64,000 bases of DNA, taken from contig JAKEKT010000023.1 in assembly GCA_021495925.1 (NCBI GenBank), forward strand, positions 310,001-374,000, read 5' to 3'. Made by a program: the position numbers and the translations under genes. Below are positions 54,553 to 64,000 of this stretch, piece after piece (within the stretch, counting starts at the first letter, position 1; every line of letters starts with the position of its first letter). The stretch comes from Diplodia intermedia. Lineage: Eukaryota; Ascomycota; Dothideomycetes; Botryosphaeriales; Botryosphaeriaceae. The notes beneath the pieces were generated by a model. That model was not told the DNA's origin, did not search any database, and worked only from the letters and a program-made list of their open reading frames with translations.

Positions 54553-55563
54553 TCAATGCTCGCCGCTCCTCCAAAGCCAATTCTCGAATTCCTGTTCGCT
54601 TAAACCTTGCGGTATGCTGTCCAGGCCTGCCATCCATCTTGATGATGTTCCATACAACCTGTGATCGCTGGGTTTTTCTACGAGCTTTCTCAACTTGCCA
54701 ACTTGCGGACTATCTTCGCCGTCACAGACAATCTGGATTGTGTACGCCCTATCCGCAAAGATTTTTGCTCTCCCTTGATCTCCGTGTAAGATGGCATTTT
54801 GAAATGCGTAGTAGTAGAACCTCGGCACCCTCGAGTCAGTTATACCTTCCTCTTCCAGTAGACGCAGAGCGGTGCGCACGTCATTGAAACATGCCATCGG
54901 CTCGGACAGAAAGATTCGATCAAGCTTGTCGTCGAGCCGTGTGATTTCCTCTCTCCTCCGATCACTCTGCTGCCGCTGCTCTGGTGGCAGTGAGCAAAGC
55001 TCGCACAAGCAATCAAAGTCGAAGTTGGCCTTCAGCTTCGCTTGGCGATCGGGATAGGTTTTGACATCCGGTAGACAGTCCCTTGTGATCTCCTCTCTTT
55101 CTTCGATATCTCTGACCGCGTGGACGGTCAACCGATCTATGTTGGCGTTCCAGGCCTCCTGCGTGTTGGCTTTGCACGCATGCTTTATGCAAGACGCCTC
55201 CAGGAAGACTCCGATTTCCGTGGCTTCGTCGTAGCCGAGAGGGAATGAGTTGGTCTGCGCGATGCCGGCGAACACACCGTACTTGGCTTTGTACCGATTT
55301 GGTAGGGAGAAGTAGGCTCGTTGCTTGTCCTTGCTGAGCTTTTGCAATTCTGTTCCGATAATGGCTGCAATATAGATGGTGCTTGGGAAGTAGGATGGGA
55401 GCTTGAATAATGGTGGTTCACATATGATGCGGGTGCCCTTCGGAATCGCAGAGGTTGCAATGATGCTTTTGCCCTTTCCGGTGATCTCCTTAACGGCATA
55501 CAGAGTATCGCTACTGACCATTGGTACATCCGCTGGTGTGACAGGGGAATCATTTCCTTCCAT
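54553..55563 (-). CDS. SET-domain-like protein with altered catalytic motifs
   Basis: Single exon, 336 aa. The SET-N half is clear: YAVKEITGKGKSIIATSAIP, KGTRIICEPPLF (residues 22-53). The SET-C region is EIGVFLEASCIKHACKANTQ followed by NIDRLTVHAVRDIEEREEIT. In active SMYD-like fungal SET proteins these read NHSCxPN and EEITxSY. Here Lys127-His-Ala-Cys130 replaces NHSC, and Arg161-Asp-Cys163 follows EEIT, so the usual Asn and the Tyr are missing. A post-SET-like cysteine cluster (FDFDCLCELCSLPPEQ) is retained. There is no MYND finger. It may be an inactive or divergent methyltransferase. The reading frame is intact, so it is not an obvious pseudogene. Confidence 0.8.
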   Translation of the reverse strand: MEGNDSPVTPADVPMVSSDTLYAVKEITGKGKSIIATSAIPKGTRIICEPPLFKLPSYFPSTIYIAAIIGTELQKLSKDKQRAYFSLPNRYKAKYGVFAGIAQTNSFPLGYDEATEIGVFLEASCIKHACKANTQEAWNANIDRLTVHAVRDIEEREEITRDCLPDVKTYPDRQAKLKANFDFDCLCELCSLPPEQRQQSDRRREEITRLDDKLDRIFLSEPMACFNDVRTALRLLEEEGITDSRVPRFYYYAFQNAILHGDQGRAKIFADRAYTIQIVCDGEDSPQVGKLRKLVEKPSDHRLYGTSSRWMAGLDSIPQGLSEQEFENWLWRSGEH

Positions 55564-56953
55564 TTTTAGATCGTGCGCCTAATGGGAAAAGTTGCAGTCG
55601 GGGTTGTAGGAGTCAGTGAACGGGAGTCGCGATACTCACTTTCATAAAAGAGGGAATGGCGGAAAGTTTAAATGAGACTTTAGATCTCTTGTGGGAGCAA
55701 CATTGAAGTCATGGGGTGATCAACAAACCAAGACAAACTTGAATATTTGCTTGAAACCTGTGGTCAAACACTGTGTAGTCCTATTGCAATGACACGTATA
55801 CACCCGCAACAAAGAACAAAAGAAAACCAAATGCATTTCAATCCATTTGTATTCATATTTTATTGTCATCAGTATGAAGTGGCGGGCGCAGACTGGAGGT
55901 AGACTGCCGGTATCACACCGATGAGGCTCATTCAGCAAACAGGCAGCCATGGGCATGCTGGTGACTCGAGCGAGCCGAGACATGCGGCTGGATACAGTGG
56001 TGGCAGCCCATAAGCGGCTTACTTCACGGAGACGGACCATGTGAGCCACTTACAAGGAGATGGGGCCGAGCACATGAGATTTCTTGAAGATACTTTCTTT
56101 TGCGAGTTGCTTTTTTTTTCTCGGTTGCTTGCGCAAAAGGTGATGAAGCTAAGATCCTGCATGGGGAAAAGCATGAGAGGTTGATAGCAGTATTCAACAA
56201 GGCGCTGGCTTGAAAGTTCGCAAAATGAGACGCAAGGTTCGGAGTGACTAGATATCTAAGTCAAAAGAAGACGTATCTTGAGTTCCCAGGCTCCGAAATA
56301 TAGTCACATTAAGTGTACGAGGGCTTTTTTGTTGGACACATGACGTGGCCCGCACGAGGCTGAATTTAAGGCAAAAGAAACGGAGGGTCACTCGAAGATT
56401 CGAATGAGCAGAATGGCGTGGAAATGTCTGAGGCAGCAGTTTCGAAGGCTTTCAGGCGGCCCAGCTCATACGAAATCAGTTTGCTTATTTCAACAAGGGA
56501 CGAGGTAAGCCGGTTGAAAAATTTCGTTTGCACCTTTTTCATGAAGCTCAGCCTCCACCTGCTGCGCTCTGCCCCTCCAGTTCTCGTGCCTCGTCAGGCG
56601 TTGCCGGCTGGCCACCCGTTTCTCCTGCGTGTGGCTAAGCTGCGTTACGCTGTGGCAGATGTCCGTAAGCGGTTAGTGCTCACCTTTTGCGCAATTGAGG
56701 CGCATTTGGTGGCGCACCGATGAGGCTCAGCATCCGCCCCATGCATCCCACCCGTGCAACAACGGTGTTCAGCTCCACCATTTCTTTGACTATTAAAGTG
56801 CGTCATGCTAGCTCCCGAAAACACCAAAGGCAAGGCAAGCAATCACGAGCAACGACGACGCCATTTCATTGTCCTTGGTTTCTCCGTCGACCTTAAAAAG
56901 TCACATCCACACCTCTCTCCATTGCAACAACCAAAACATCTAATCGGCCGAAA
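55564..56953. other. Intergenic, about 1.4 kb
   Basis: AT-rich spacer. The last about 70 bp before 56954 form a pyrimidine/CA-rich leader. Open frames here (e.g. 56418-56723) have no recognisable protein. Confidence 0.5.
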
Positions 56954-57486
56954 ATGTCTTTATGCCTTTGGCTCCAAGAGGTCTCCCTTTCCCGGAGGCA
57001 CAGACTGTACGAACTGGAAAGGAGAAGGCGCCCCGTTGAAGTCTCCATCTTCGAAGAGAGGCACACCTCCACCAGTCGCGACTACTACATCGCCGAGCCG
57101 GTTGAAGTTCGAAGGGCTGCTCGATACCATCGCACCATTGACTATTCGGAGAGACCGGCTATCGGTTACCGCACGCACTGCCACGCCGACGACGTATGGA
57201 GAGAGGCGCGCGGTTGCCGACTCTGCGAGAACGCCCGCCGCGCTATCTGCTGCCATCCAGTGACGTACTACGAGACTGTTCCTCGCTACCCTTGGAGGTG
57301 AACATCAATACGAGCGGACCAACAACGGACGTAGCGAAGGTTTACTACCTGCAAACATCAACCACGGCTTACATTACTCTCGATCAATACCCGGAGCACA
57401 ATCAAAGGGAAGCCGAGCTGATGAGGAAGGCGGTGTGCTATGGGGGCCGGAAGGTTGACAAGTATCCATACGTCGTTGAGAGTTGA
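56954..57486 (+). CDS. Small predicted protein, two exons, 142 aa
   Basis: Exon 1 56954..57193 and exon 2 57298..57486, joined by a 104-nt phase-0 intron (GTATGG donor, acceptor after a pyrimidine-rich tract at TTGGAG). The start MSLCLWLQEVSLSRRHRLYE is followed by a basic, Tyr/Arg-rich part with EERHTSTSRDYYIAEPVEVR. Exon 2 reads VNINTSGPTTDVAKVYYLQT and AVCYGGRKVDKYPYVVES, with protein-like composition. A leader of good quality precedes the ATG. Without the intron the two coding-looking halves are in different frames, so the alternative is a frameshifted gene. No family recognised. Confidence 0.5.
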
Positions 57487-57808
57487 TGTGAAATCAAATA
57501 CGAAAGGCTTATGTAAATATTGGTACCACTTCTCAGTTATGCCTCCGGGCAATTGTTTCCTTTGATACCCTGTAAATAGCAAAGTTTTGGAGAGATGGGT
57601 TTCACCTCTGGTTTGACCAAACCGATGAAATAGCTCCCAAGTGCTCCTGAAACGGGCCATCGGCGGTGACTCTTCTAGTTCGGCAACGACCGACGCGAAG
57701 CCGAGTCGGCGGTGAAAAGAAAAACCTGTACCGTTAAAAGCATCGAGTTTACCCTGCGACTGTCCGATACTCGCATTTCACTGCGCACAGTCCTCTTCCA
57801 CCATCGCC
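57487..57808. other. Intergenic
   Basis: 322 bp spacer with the promoter of the histidine phosphatase gene. Nothing specific seen. Confidence 0.5.
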
Positions 57809-58878
57809 ATGCCTCCAACACTTTATTTGGTCCGTCACGCCGAGGGCGAGCACAATGTCAACGTAGGTATCCACCACTGAAGTCCGAACCCCTTATCTTT
57901 CCTCGTCTCTCTCTCTCCTCCAACTCGCCCTGCCAGAAGTCGAGAAACATACGTCCCACAAACATTTCCAATCACCCTACACTCCCCCGTCCTCCCCGGA
58001 ACTAACCCGTCGTCTCCAGCGCCGCCACCACCTCCGCGACCCCCACATCACCCCACTCGGCCACGCCCAATGCGCCGCCCTGCGCGACGAGTTCGCCGAC
58101 AGCGAGAAGGTCTCGGTCGTGCTGGCGTCGCCGCTGAAACGCACGATCCAGACGGCGGCGTACTGCTTCGGCGCCGCCCTGGCCCGACCCGACGTCCCCT
58201 TCGTCCTCGTGCCGCTGGCCCAGGAGGTCGCCGCCAACCCGTGCGACACGGGCTTCCCCGTCGACGAGCTGAGGGCCGCGCTGCCCGAGATGGTGGACTC
58301 GGCGGCGGTGGGGTTCGATTTGGGGGCGAAGGTGGATTTCGAGTTGGTGGAGGAGGGCTGGAACTCGAAGGTTTGTTTGTTTTCTTCGTCTCTCCCCTCT
58401 TCTTTTTATTTTTATTTTTTATTTTTCTTCTATATTACTTCCTCTCCTCTACTCCGGTCTACCATTCTCTCAACACCCGCGGAGAAGCACGAGGAACCTT
58501 CAACTGTCGACTAACACGAGCCGACAACAGAGCGGCATCTACACGCCCTCCTTCCCCGCCGTCGAGCGCCGCGCCGCGCTCCTCCGCGCCTGGCTGCGCG
58601 CCCGCCCGGAGCAGAACGTCGTGCTCGTCACCCACGGCGCCTTCCTGCACTACCTCGTCGAGGACTGGGCCGACTACGACCCCAAGAAGGGCACCGGCTT
58701 CTGCAACTGCGAGGTCCGCCGCTACGGCTTCGCCGACGACGGGAGCCTGGCGGCGCTGGAGGGCGCGGCGAGCGAGCCCGGCTACGTCAAGGGCCCGAGG
58801 CCGGATTGGGTGAATCGGAATGTGCTGAGTGATGTGGATCCGGCGGCGGCGGTGGCGGGGGAGGAGGCGAGGCTGTGA
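57809..58878 (+). CDS. Histidine phosphatase (phosphoglycerate-mutase-like) family protein
   Basis: Exons 57809..57862, 58020..58370 and 58531..58878, with phase-0 introns of 157 and 160 nt; 250 aa. The catalytic RHG-type motif is LYLVRHAEGEHNVN (phospho-His in RHA, residue 10). After intron 1 come DPHITPLGHAQCAALRDEF and SVVLASPLKRTIQTAAYCFG. The second catalytic His is in NVVLVTHGAFLHYLVEDW. It resembles the fungal branch of small phosphatases rather than glycolytic mutase. The substrate is unknown. Intron 2 contains a T-rich run. No targeting signal. Confidence 0.9.
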
Positions 58879-59190
58879 GGGGTGTGGTTGTGTTGGATCT
58901 TGATTGAGCGATAGACAGAGAGCATTTAGATTTAGAGGTAGTATTATATTTGCGAAGCAGCTTGCTTGTTGAGAGTTCTAGGAGATAACAGAAATCGATG
59001 GAGTGGCTCTTTAACGACCTCAACACTTGTTGCCTTTGATCCAAGGTGAGACCCCGTTCGGAGAGACTCAGTGGCTTGAAGGAGGCCCCAGCATAAGTTA
59101 ATGCTAACGATAGTAGGGAGATGAATTGCCCGGGTCAGTGTCGAAGATGAGTAAAGGGCCATTGGAGCGAAGATGCGTGGTGTATGCTCA
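58879..59190. other. Convergent intergenic region
   Basis: 312 bp between the 3' ends of the phosphatase and DUF6594 genes. Nothing seen. Confidence 0.5.
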
Positions 59191-60318
59191 CTACCCGTTT
59201 GAGACGCCGCCCTGAGAAACGAAAACGACAAGGATGGCCGAGTAAGTTGCGCCTCCCACGAATATTTCTGCCAGACTCGCCCCGCTAAGCGCTGTGACTC
59301 CGCCAACAAAACTGGAAGCGGCCACGAAGATGACGGCAAACTTGGCACCTATCGACGTAACGAAATTCAGGATAACGACGGGTACCAGGAGGATCACGAC
59401 AGTGAACATGGCCACCAAGGCGCGGATGATTGATCGGGCTCTTGGTCTGGTTATGGCGACTAGGCTTTCCGATCCGTCCCGAGGTGTCTTTATTTCCAGC
59501 CTTGGGTATCAGCAGGCTATTTCCTCTCTAATGCGTTGTGAGAATGTGGCTTGCCTTGCTAAACCGGCCTTTTCCGATTGTGAACAAGAAGTTGTCTATG
59601 TGGGGTATGAGTCGCTTCACGCCGCTGTTCTCTTCATGATCTATGTTGATCAATTCGTCCCATTCGGCATCCAGGTAAGCTTGCTCGTCTCTAGCAATCG
59701 TCGAGCCAACGAAAGCTTTTTGCTGTTGCACACGTCTTTTTTGTGGAGTTGGTCTAGTAAGAAGCCAGTTCGTGCGTTGCACGAGGTCGTCTGATTGGAT
59801 TAGCTACTGAACGACTCGATATGTGTGTCATCGGTACTTGCCGTAGTCCTTGAGAGCGATGTCAAGTTCATCCAAAACCGTACGCCTTTCCTCGTTGTCA
59901 TCGAGATCCAGACATCCAAGACGTATCTCGGCTGCCTCTCCATCGTCTGCTATTTTGAGCCTGCGTTCCAGACTCGTTATCTTGTTCTGTTTGACAAGGA
60001 GCATTCTCATGCGCACCGTTTTGAAACGACGGAAATTTCTGAAGTCCCTCACCAGCGCAAGCTGGAAAGAGTACAACGGGTATCCACTCCGATACCCGCT
60101 CGCTTCACAGGCAAATCAATATCAGCGCCTGCAGGGATAACAGCTACACACCTTCTGCGGCAAGCCTCTCATGCGATCTTCCTTTTGGCACGCGACCAGC
60201 AGTCTCGCTCACGTCTATACCCACGCCCGCAGTAGGGGTGTTGACAGCTTCCACTTGCACCCTGTGTTACTGATGCGGGCGCAAATACTTCAAGTGGCAA
60301 CTTACCATCCAGCGACAT
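59191..60318 (-). CDS. DUF6594-type membrane protein
   Basis: Rebuilt from four exons: 60318..60306, 60102..59842, 59790..59565, 59500..59191; 269 aa. Family features: a GYP start followed 15 residues later by FRRF (GYPLYSFQLALVRDFRNFRR), then MRMLLVKQNKITSLERRLK, the restored LDIALKDYDDLVQRTNWLL, PHIDNFLFTIGKGR, and a C-terminal three-helix membrane part (AMFTVVILLVPVVILNFV, FAVIFVAASSFVGGVTAL, IFVGGATYSAILVVFVS). The 51-nt intron 59791..59841 must use a GC donor (GGCAAGT) to keep frame. The last intron could be GT..AG as given or GC..AG a few bases away. Exon 1 (MSLD) is the least certain. Function unknown. Confidence 0.65.
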
Positions 60319-60610
60319 TGTATGTAGAAAGACCGGCGATACACCCCGCGTAATGACGGATGAACAAGATTGATAAGGCTCGGTTCACGGGATGGATTTC
60401 AGCCTGATGATAAGTACCTATATGTAAGCAAGCGACTCAGCTCACACTGCTATTATTAGACTGCCGTCACACAAACAACTTCCCCGCTTTCTCTTCACGA
60501 CATCTTGACTAAATTGCAGTGTGCGCACAATCCAGGATCACTACTAGTCTACCGAACCTTCAGAAGACACATTTGTCTCCAAACGCAAACCTTGTTATCC
60601 TTCTGAAGCC
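60319..60610. other. Divergent promoter region
   Basis: 292 bp between the DUF6594 start and the 79-aa gene. No motif recognised. Confidence 0.4.
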
Positions 60611-60955
60611 ATGAGCGGCGCGGTTCTCATTTCCAACAGGTCGCCGCGGAGAGCCTTGTCTGCAAAGTTTGCCGTAAGGGACGCTGTACGTTTATATTCG
60701 CACCCAACAACACAGACGGCTCCTTTCCTCGTATCGAAGGTCATATTTGCGCGCGGAAGGGTGTACTACAATCTCTGCAACAAAGGGGATATCACCAAGT
60801 CGGAGGGGGAACGAATTCCAGAAGAGCAGCTCGGTAAGATCCTCATGTTTCTTCCCGCCTTCTGTCATCTGCGAGGCTCACGCCCGCGGATAGTTTGGAC
60901 CTTCGTAGCTTTGAGGAGTTAACATAATACGGCTCTAGAAATCTTCAAGGAGTAA
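60611..60955 (+). CDS. Small predicted protein, 79 aa, two exons
   Basis: Exon 1 60611..60833 and exon 2 60939..60955 (17 nt) with a 105-nt phase-1 intron (GTAAGA..CTCTAG). The splice replaces an unlikely tail with LEIFKE-stop. Sequence: MSGAVLISNRSPRRALSAKF, then VRDAVRLYSHPTTQTAPFLV, SKVIFARGRVYYNLCNKGD, EGERIPEEQLEIFKE. The alternation of hydrophobic and polar residues in VRDAVRLYS..PFLVSKVIF..VYYNLC suggests a small beta-barrel (SH3/KOW-like), as in other short fungal proteins, but this is an impression. Function unknown. Confidence 0.5.
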
Positions 60956-61732
60956 TTCAACGAATCCGACGTCAACGCAACAGCCAGTCCCATAGCCAAC
61001 AAGGCTCGATGTTTGTTCCGCGCCGGAGGTCGACGGTCTACACCTGACGTTGGGGCGACAAACCTGGATGCTTTGAAGGAACGCAGGCATGGGACATGAT
61101 GGCTTGTCGACCGGTTACTTGGAAATCACGGCGTATCTTCTACAAAGGTCAGCGTACAACTCTTCATGTCAATGGAAATACAGGGCGTGGTTGTGGCAAG
61201 CCGCACACCATGCGGTCATCAATTCGCATGAGTCTTATGACCCGAACCATGCCATCGCTCGTCTTCCATCTCAATCAACCCATTTCCCTGCGGACTCAAT
61301 GAAGCGTTCATTGAGACATGCCCTCTTTCCGCATCGCCCCCAGATTCTATCCCAATCTGTATACACACGAAGCAAATCTCTCTCATGCCGTGTAAAGTAT
61401 CAACATTAAACACAAAACAGAACTCCAACTTCATCGTCCTATCCGAGAAGCAGCAGAAACGTCAAATCATTCGTCTCTTTCAAAACCTATGCGATGAAGG
61501 TGGGGGGTGTCCCTCTCTTTGAAGCGAAAAAAACAAGAACAACAGAGTAGGAAAGTCGTGACTCATCAAACAATTTCAGCCGTCTGAAACGACAAATGCT
61601 TCTAGCGTGTATATGTGCGCGCGGCGCCGAAAGAGCCGAACTCGTGTGGGCGACAATGCCCGGGGAGAAGCGAATTAAACAATCAACATAAGACCACCGT
61701 CGTGAGTATGTGAAGACTGCGTCGAAAGAAAA
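60956..61732. other. Convergent intergenic region
   Basis: 777 bp. Nothing recognised. Confidence 0.5.
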
Positions 61733-63832
61733 TCATTCAGCCTTGCTGGTCTTGGGTGGAGTCATGGAGGCGATATACTCCTGCAGGGCTTCGGCTTCGG
61801 CCATGGAGCCTTCGGTCGGCGACGTGATGCTCTTCTCCCATTCGTCCATGAAGTTGGAGGCCGCGCGTTTGACGTTGCTAGGTGAGAGCTTGCTCAGGGC
61901 GTGCCACGGAGAGGCCGGGCCCGTCGAGGAGCGTTTCGCGTCGCGGACTTTGCCGAGATCGAGAGGTGCTAGTCCGGGGCCCGAGCTGGAAATTGCAGTG
62001 TGTTAACGAGATTATCGAGAAATTGTAGTCGAGAAAGGCCACAAGTTCAAGCTTGAGTCGTGGACGGTTATATCTCCATCACAACAGCGCCGTGCTTTCT
62101 GTGAAGCCTGACCCTCTAAAACTTGAACTTGACATACCTGGCCTTGCGTTCGTACGTACCTGGTACTGGTCCGCGGGCTGCTACCATCGGAACAGTGGGA
62201 AGCCTGGCCTTCGGAGACCGAGCTGTTAGTGCTCGAATGGCCGGGAGTGAATTTGTCGTCTTTAGGTGGGGTCTCCCAGTCTTCCCAACTCTCTTCAAAG
62301 CTCTGGCTGGAGCGGTTCTGAAGCTTCTGCGGAGTGGCGTGCTTGACGACTGCGGGTTTCGGTGCCTCGATTCCGTGCTCCTTCCAGAAGTCCGTCTCGA
62401 TGTCTATCAATGCGGAGCCATCACCGGAAGGCTGCAGCGATTTCGGCTTACGCGCATGGCCCATGCTCTTTGATCGGCCAAGACTGGTAGACGAGCTGGA
62501 ACCGATATTCGCTCCGCTGGGTTGACGGCGGACCGGGTGGCCGGCGCGAGTCGGAGTACCATTGATCGCCTCATCGCCCACAGTGGCCTGACGCAGATCC
62601 TCGAAGAAGGTCCATAGGCCGTCCTTGAGGTCCGTGGCCATCTGCTTCCCAGTGCGCACAAGTGCGTCACCCTGATCCACCTGGTCGGGGGATTCATTTG
62701 CGATATCCGGCGTGGTAGAAGAGCGTATACGACTAGGGGCCCGGCTGGGGATGTCGTCTGACCTTCTCTGGGTGGGCTTCGGGAAAGAAGTATCGGGCAT
62801 GGTCTTGTCAGGAGACAGCAAGGAGAGGGTGCGGGTATGGCGGGATCCGCTAAAGACCCTCCTGTTCGAGCTCCGCTGGCCGTTTAGAATTGCTCTTCTG
62901 CGTTCCATCTCCTTCTGCATCCAGCTAGGACCATCCGGATCATCGTCAATGATGCCGAGGTTGGTGTTGAGCGGACGCAGCGGATGGAAGCCATAACCCT
63001 CCTTCTGGCCCTTGCGAGCAGCCTCCTGATTTGCCCATTGCTTCTTCAACTCCTTCAAGTGTTCTTCAGCTTTTGCAAGCTCGTCCCTCAACTCTAGCAC
63101 ACGTCGTTCCTGGGCGGCCAGCGCCGTGAAGAAGTTGCCGTCGGGCGGAGGCGAGGCGAGAGAAGGCTGGAAAGCATCGAGGCGGGCCGGGCTGGCGCCA
63201 ACCCATGAGGCTGGGCGAGCGCGCCGGGGCGACGGAATGTGGCCGGGCGAGGCGGGTTGCACAGGAACGGGGAAATTGAGGGAAAGACGTTTGTTCTGGC
63301 GGCCGGCGGTTGCGTCGGCATGCGACATTGAGCGAGCGTGGGCGGGCATTGGCGACGGTTGAGGGAGCGTGGAGACGGCGCTGGAGGTGGAATGAGAGTG
63401 GTGGTGCCCCCGGGAATTTGGATGAATGCTTGACTCTGCAAGTGGGCCCCCTGAAAGCGTGAGGTCTGGGTCGCGGCCGGGAAGGTCGCGCACAGATTCG
63501 GCGGGACGTTGACGCGCGGCCGGATGAAGGTCCATGTTGTCGGCCAGCTCGCTCAAAAGCTGTTGGTCCTCCACGGCATGAAGTTTCGAATGCGGCGGCG
63601 GGAGAGCAGGCGGTGCTTGCGGTCGCGCACGCGGCGACAGCAGGCCAGCGACCAGCAGTAGCGAGATTTGCGTCAAGCCTATGCGCCGCCCGCGCCAATG
63701 GGCGAGCGTCGAGGCCGACAACGCGATGCCAATGCCAATCCCAAGAACGACAAGGCTTCTGCTCAGCGTCGGCCAACTGGAAGGGACGAGGTCTGACATG
63801 GGACATGGGCGTGCTTGAATGCGGAATGGCAT
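61733..63832 (-). CDS. DUF4048-type fungal protein, 641 aa
   Basis: Exons 63832..62160 and 61985..61733 with a 174-nt phase-2 intron (AG|GTACGT..TTCCAG|C). The N-terminal 60 residues contain two hydrophobic stretches (SLVVLGIGIGIALSASTLAH; GLTQISLLLVAGLL). A later start at MDLHPAARQRPAES (about 63535) would remove them, so membrane attachment is uncertain. The recognisable core is a coiled coil (FFTALAAQERRVLELRDELA, KAEEHLKELKKQWANQEAAR) after Ser/Pro-rich repeats, followed by RKGQKEGYGFHPLRPLN and DLKDGLWTFFEDLRQATVGD. Exon 2 adds APLDLGKVRDAKRSS, WHALSKLSPSNVKRAASNFM and DEWEKSITSP. Function unknown; I place it in DUF4048 from memory of the coiled-coil pattern. Confidence 0.7.
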
Positions 63833-64000
63833 CAGGCGGACCGCCGCATCTTATTGCCTGGCCCGAGGTGGCACAGTGTGCGCGAACGCCATCTCCGCCG
63901 GCGTCGTGCAGCAGCGGACACAGTCCCCAGGGCAACGCACGGGCAGCAACGGCCGCCAAAACGGGCGTCGGCGACGTGATTTGCGGAGAAGCGGGTGGCT
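63833..64000. other. Upstream flank of the DUF4048-type gene
   Basis: 168 bp to the window edge; GC-rich. Presumed promoter. Nothing specific seen. Confidence 0.4.

Overview
The window is nuclear DNA from a filamentous ascomycete (Pezizomycotina). Evidence: protein-coding genes carry short introns of about 50-200 nt with GT..AG borders, leaders are pyrimidine-rich, and families typical of these fungi are present (PDR-type ABC transporter, Opi1, TmpA-like flavoprotein, PTH11/rhodopsin-type membrane protein, DUF6594, DUF4048). A Dothideomycete is my guess, not shown. I rebuilt exon-intron structures by hand from frame, splice signals and family knowledge; all are predictions without transcript support. 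I saw no tRNA, rRNA, CRISPR or secondary-metabolite cluster.

Layout. 1-2246 (-): 5' part of a PDR ABC transporter with a serine-rich N-terminus. 5276-7014 (+): Opi1-like repressor. 8050-9759 (+): seryl-tRNA synthetase. 10200-10740: a 541-bp MITE-like element. 11002-12780 (+): M18 aminopeptidase. 13738-15492 (-): unknown protein, head-to-head with a WRN-type exonuclease/HRDC/BRCT protein (15980-18595 +). 19064-29649 holds a putative mitochondrial protein, TIM22, SEN2 (-), AIM25, UBC7 (-) and mitoribosomal bL27m (-). 29650-33637 is gene-poor. 33638-35376 (-): TmpA-like flavoprotein. 35377-39925 is a second gene-poor tract. 39926-41359 (+): PTH11-like receptor. 41680-47340 (+): very large Telo_bind-type protein. 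47702-50793 (-): glucosidase II alpha, head-to-head with nucleoside diphosphate kinase (51111-51845 +). 52536-53768 (-): C2H2 protein. 54553-55563 (-): SET-like protein with an altered core. 56954-57486 (+): small two-exon gene. 57809-58878 (+): histidine phosphatase. 59191-60318 (-): DUF6594 membrane protein. 60611-60955 (+): 79-aa two-exon gene. 61733-63832 (-): DUF4048-type protein.

Most genes are unrelated housekeeping functions. One loose theme is mitochondria: between 16 and 29.7 kb five proteins have mitochondrial presequences or known mitochondrial roles, and SEN2 sits on the mitochondrial surface in yeast. Best leads: the MITE with a perfect 8-bp target duplication; an 87-bp gapless dispersed repeat, one copy forming a hairpin inside an ABC-transporter intron; the exonuclease-HRDC-HRDC-BRCT-HRDC protein; the SQ/TQ-rich telomere-type protein; and the SET protein that has lost core residues. 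I did not find a clear new multi-gene system.
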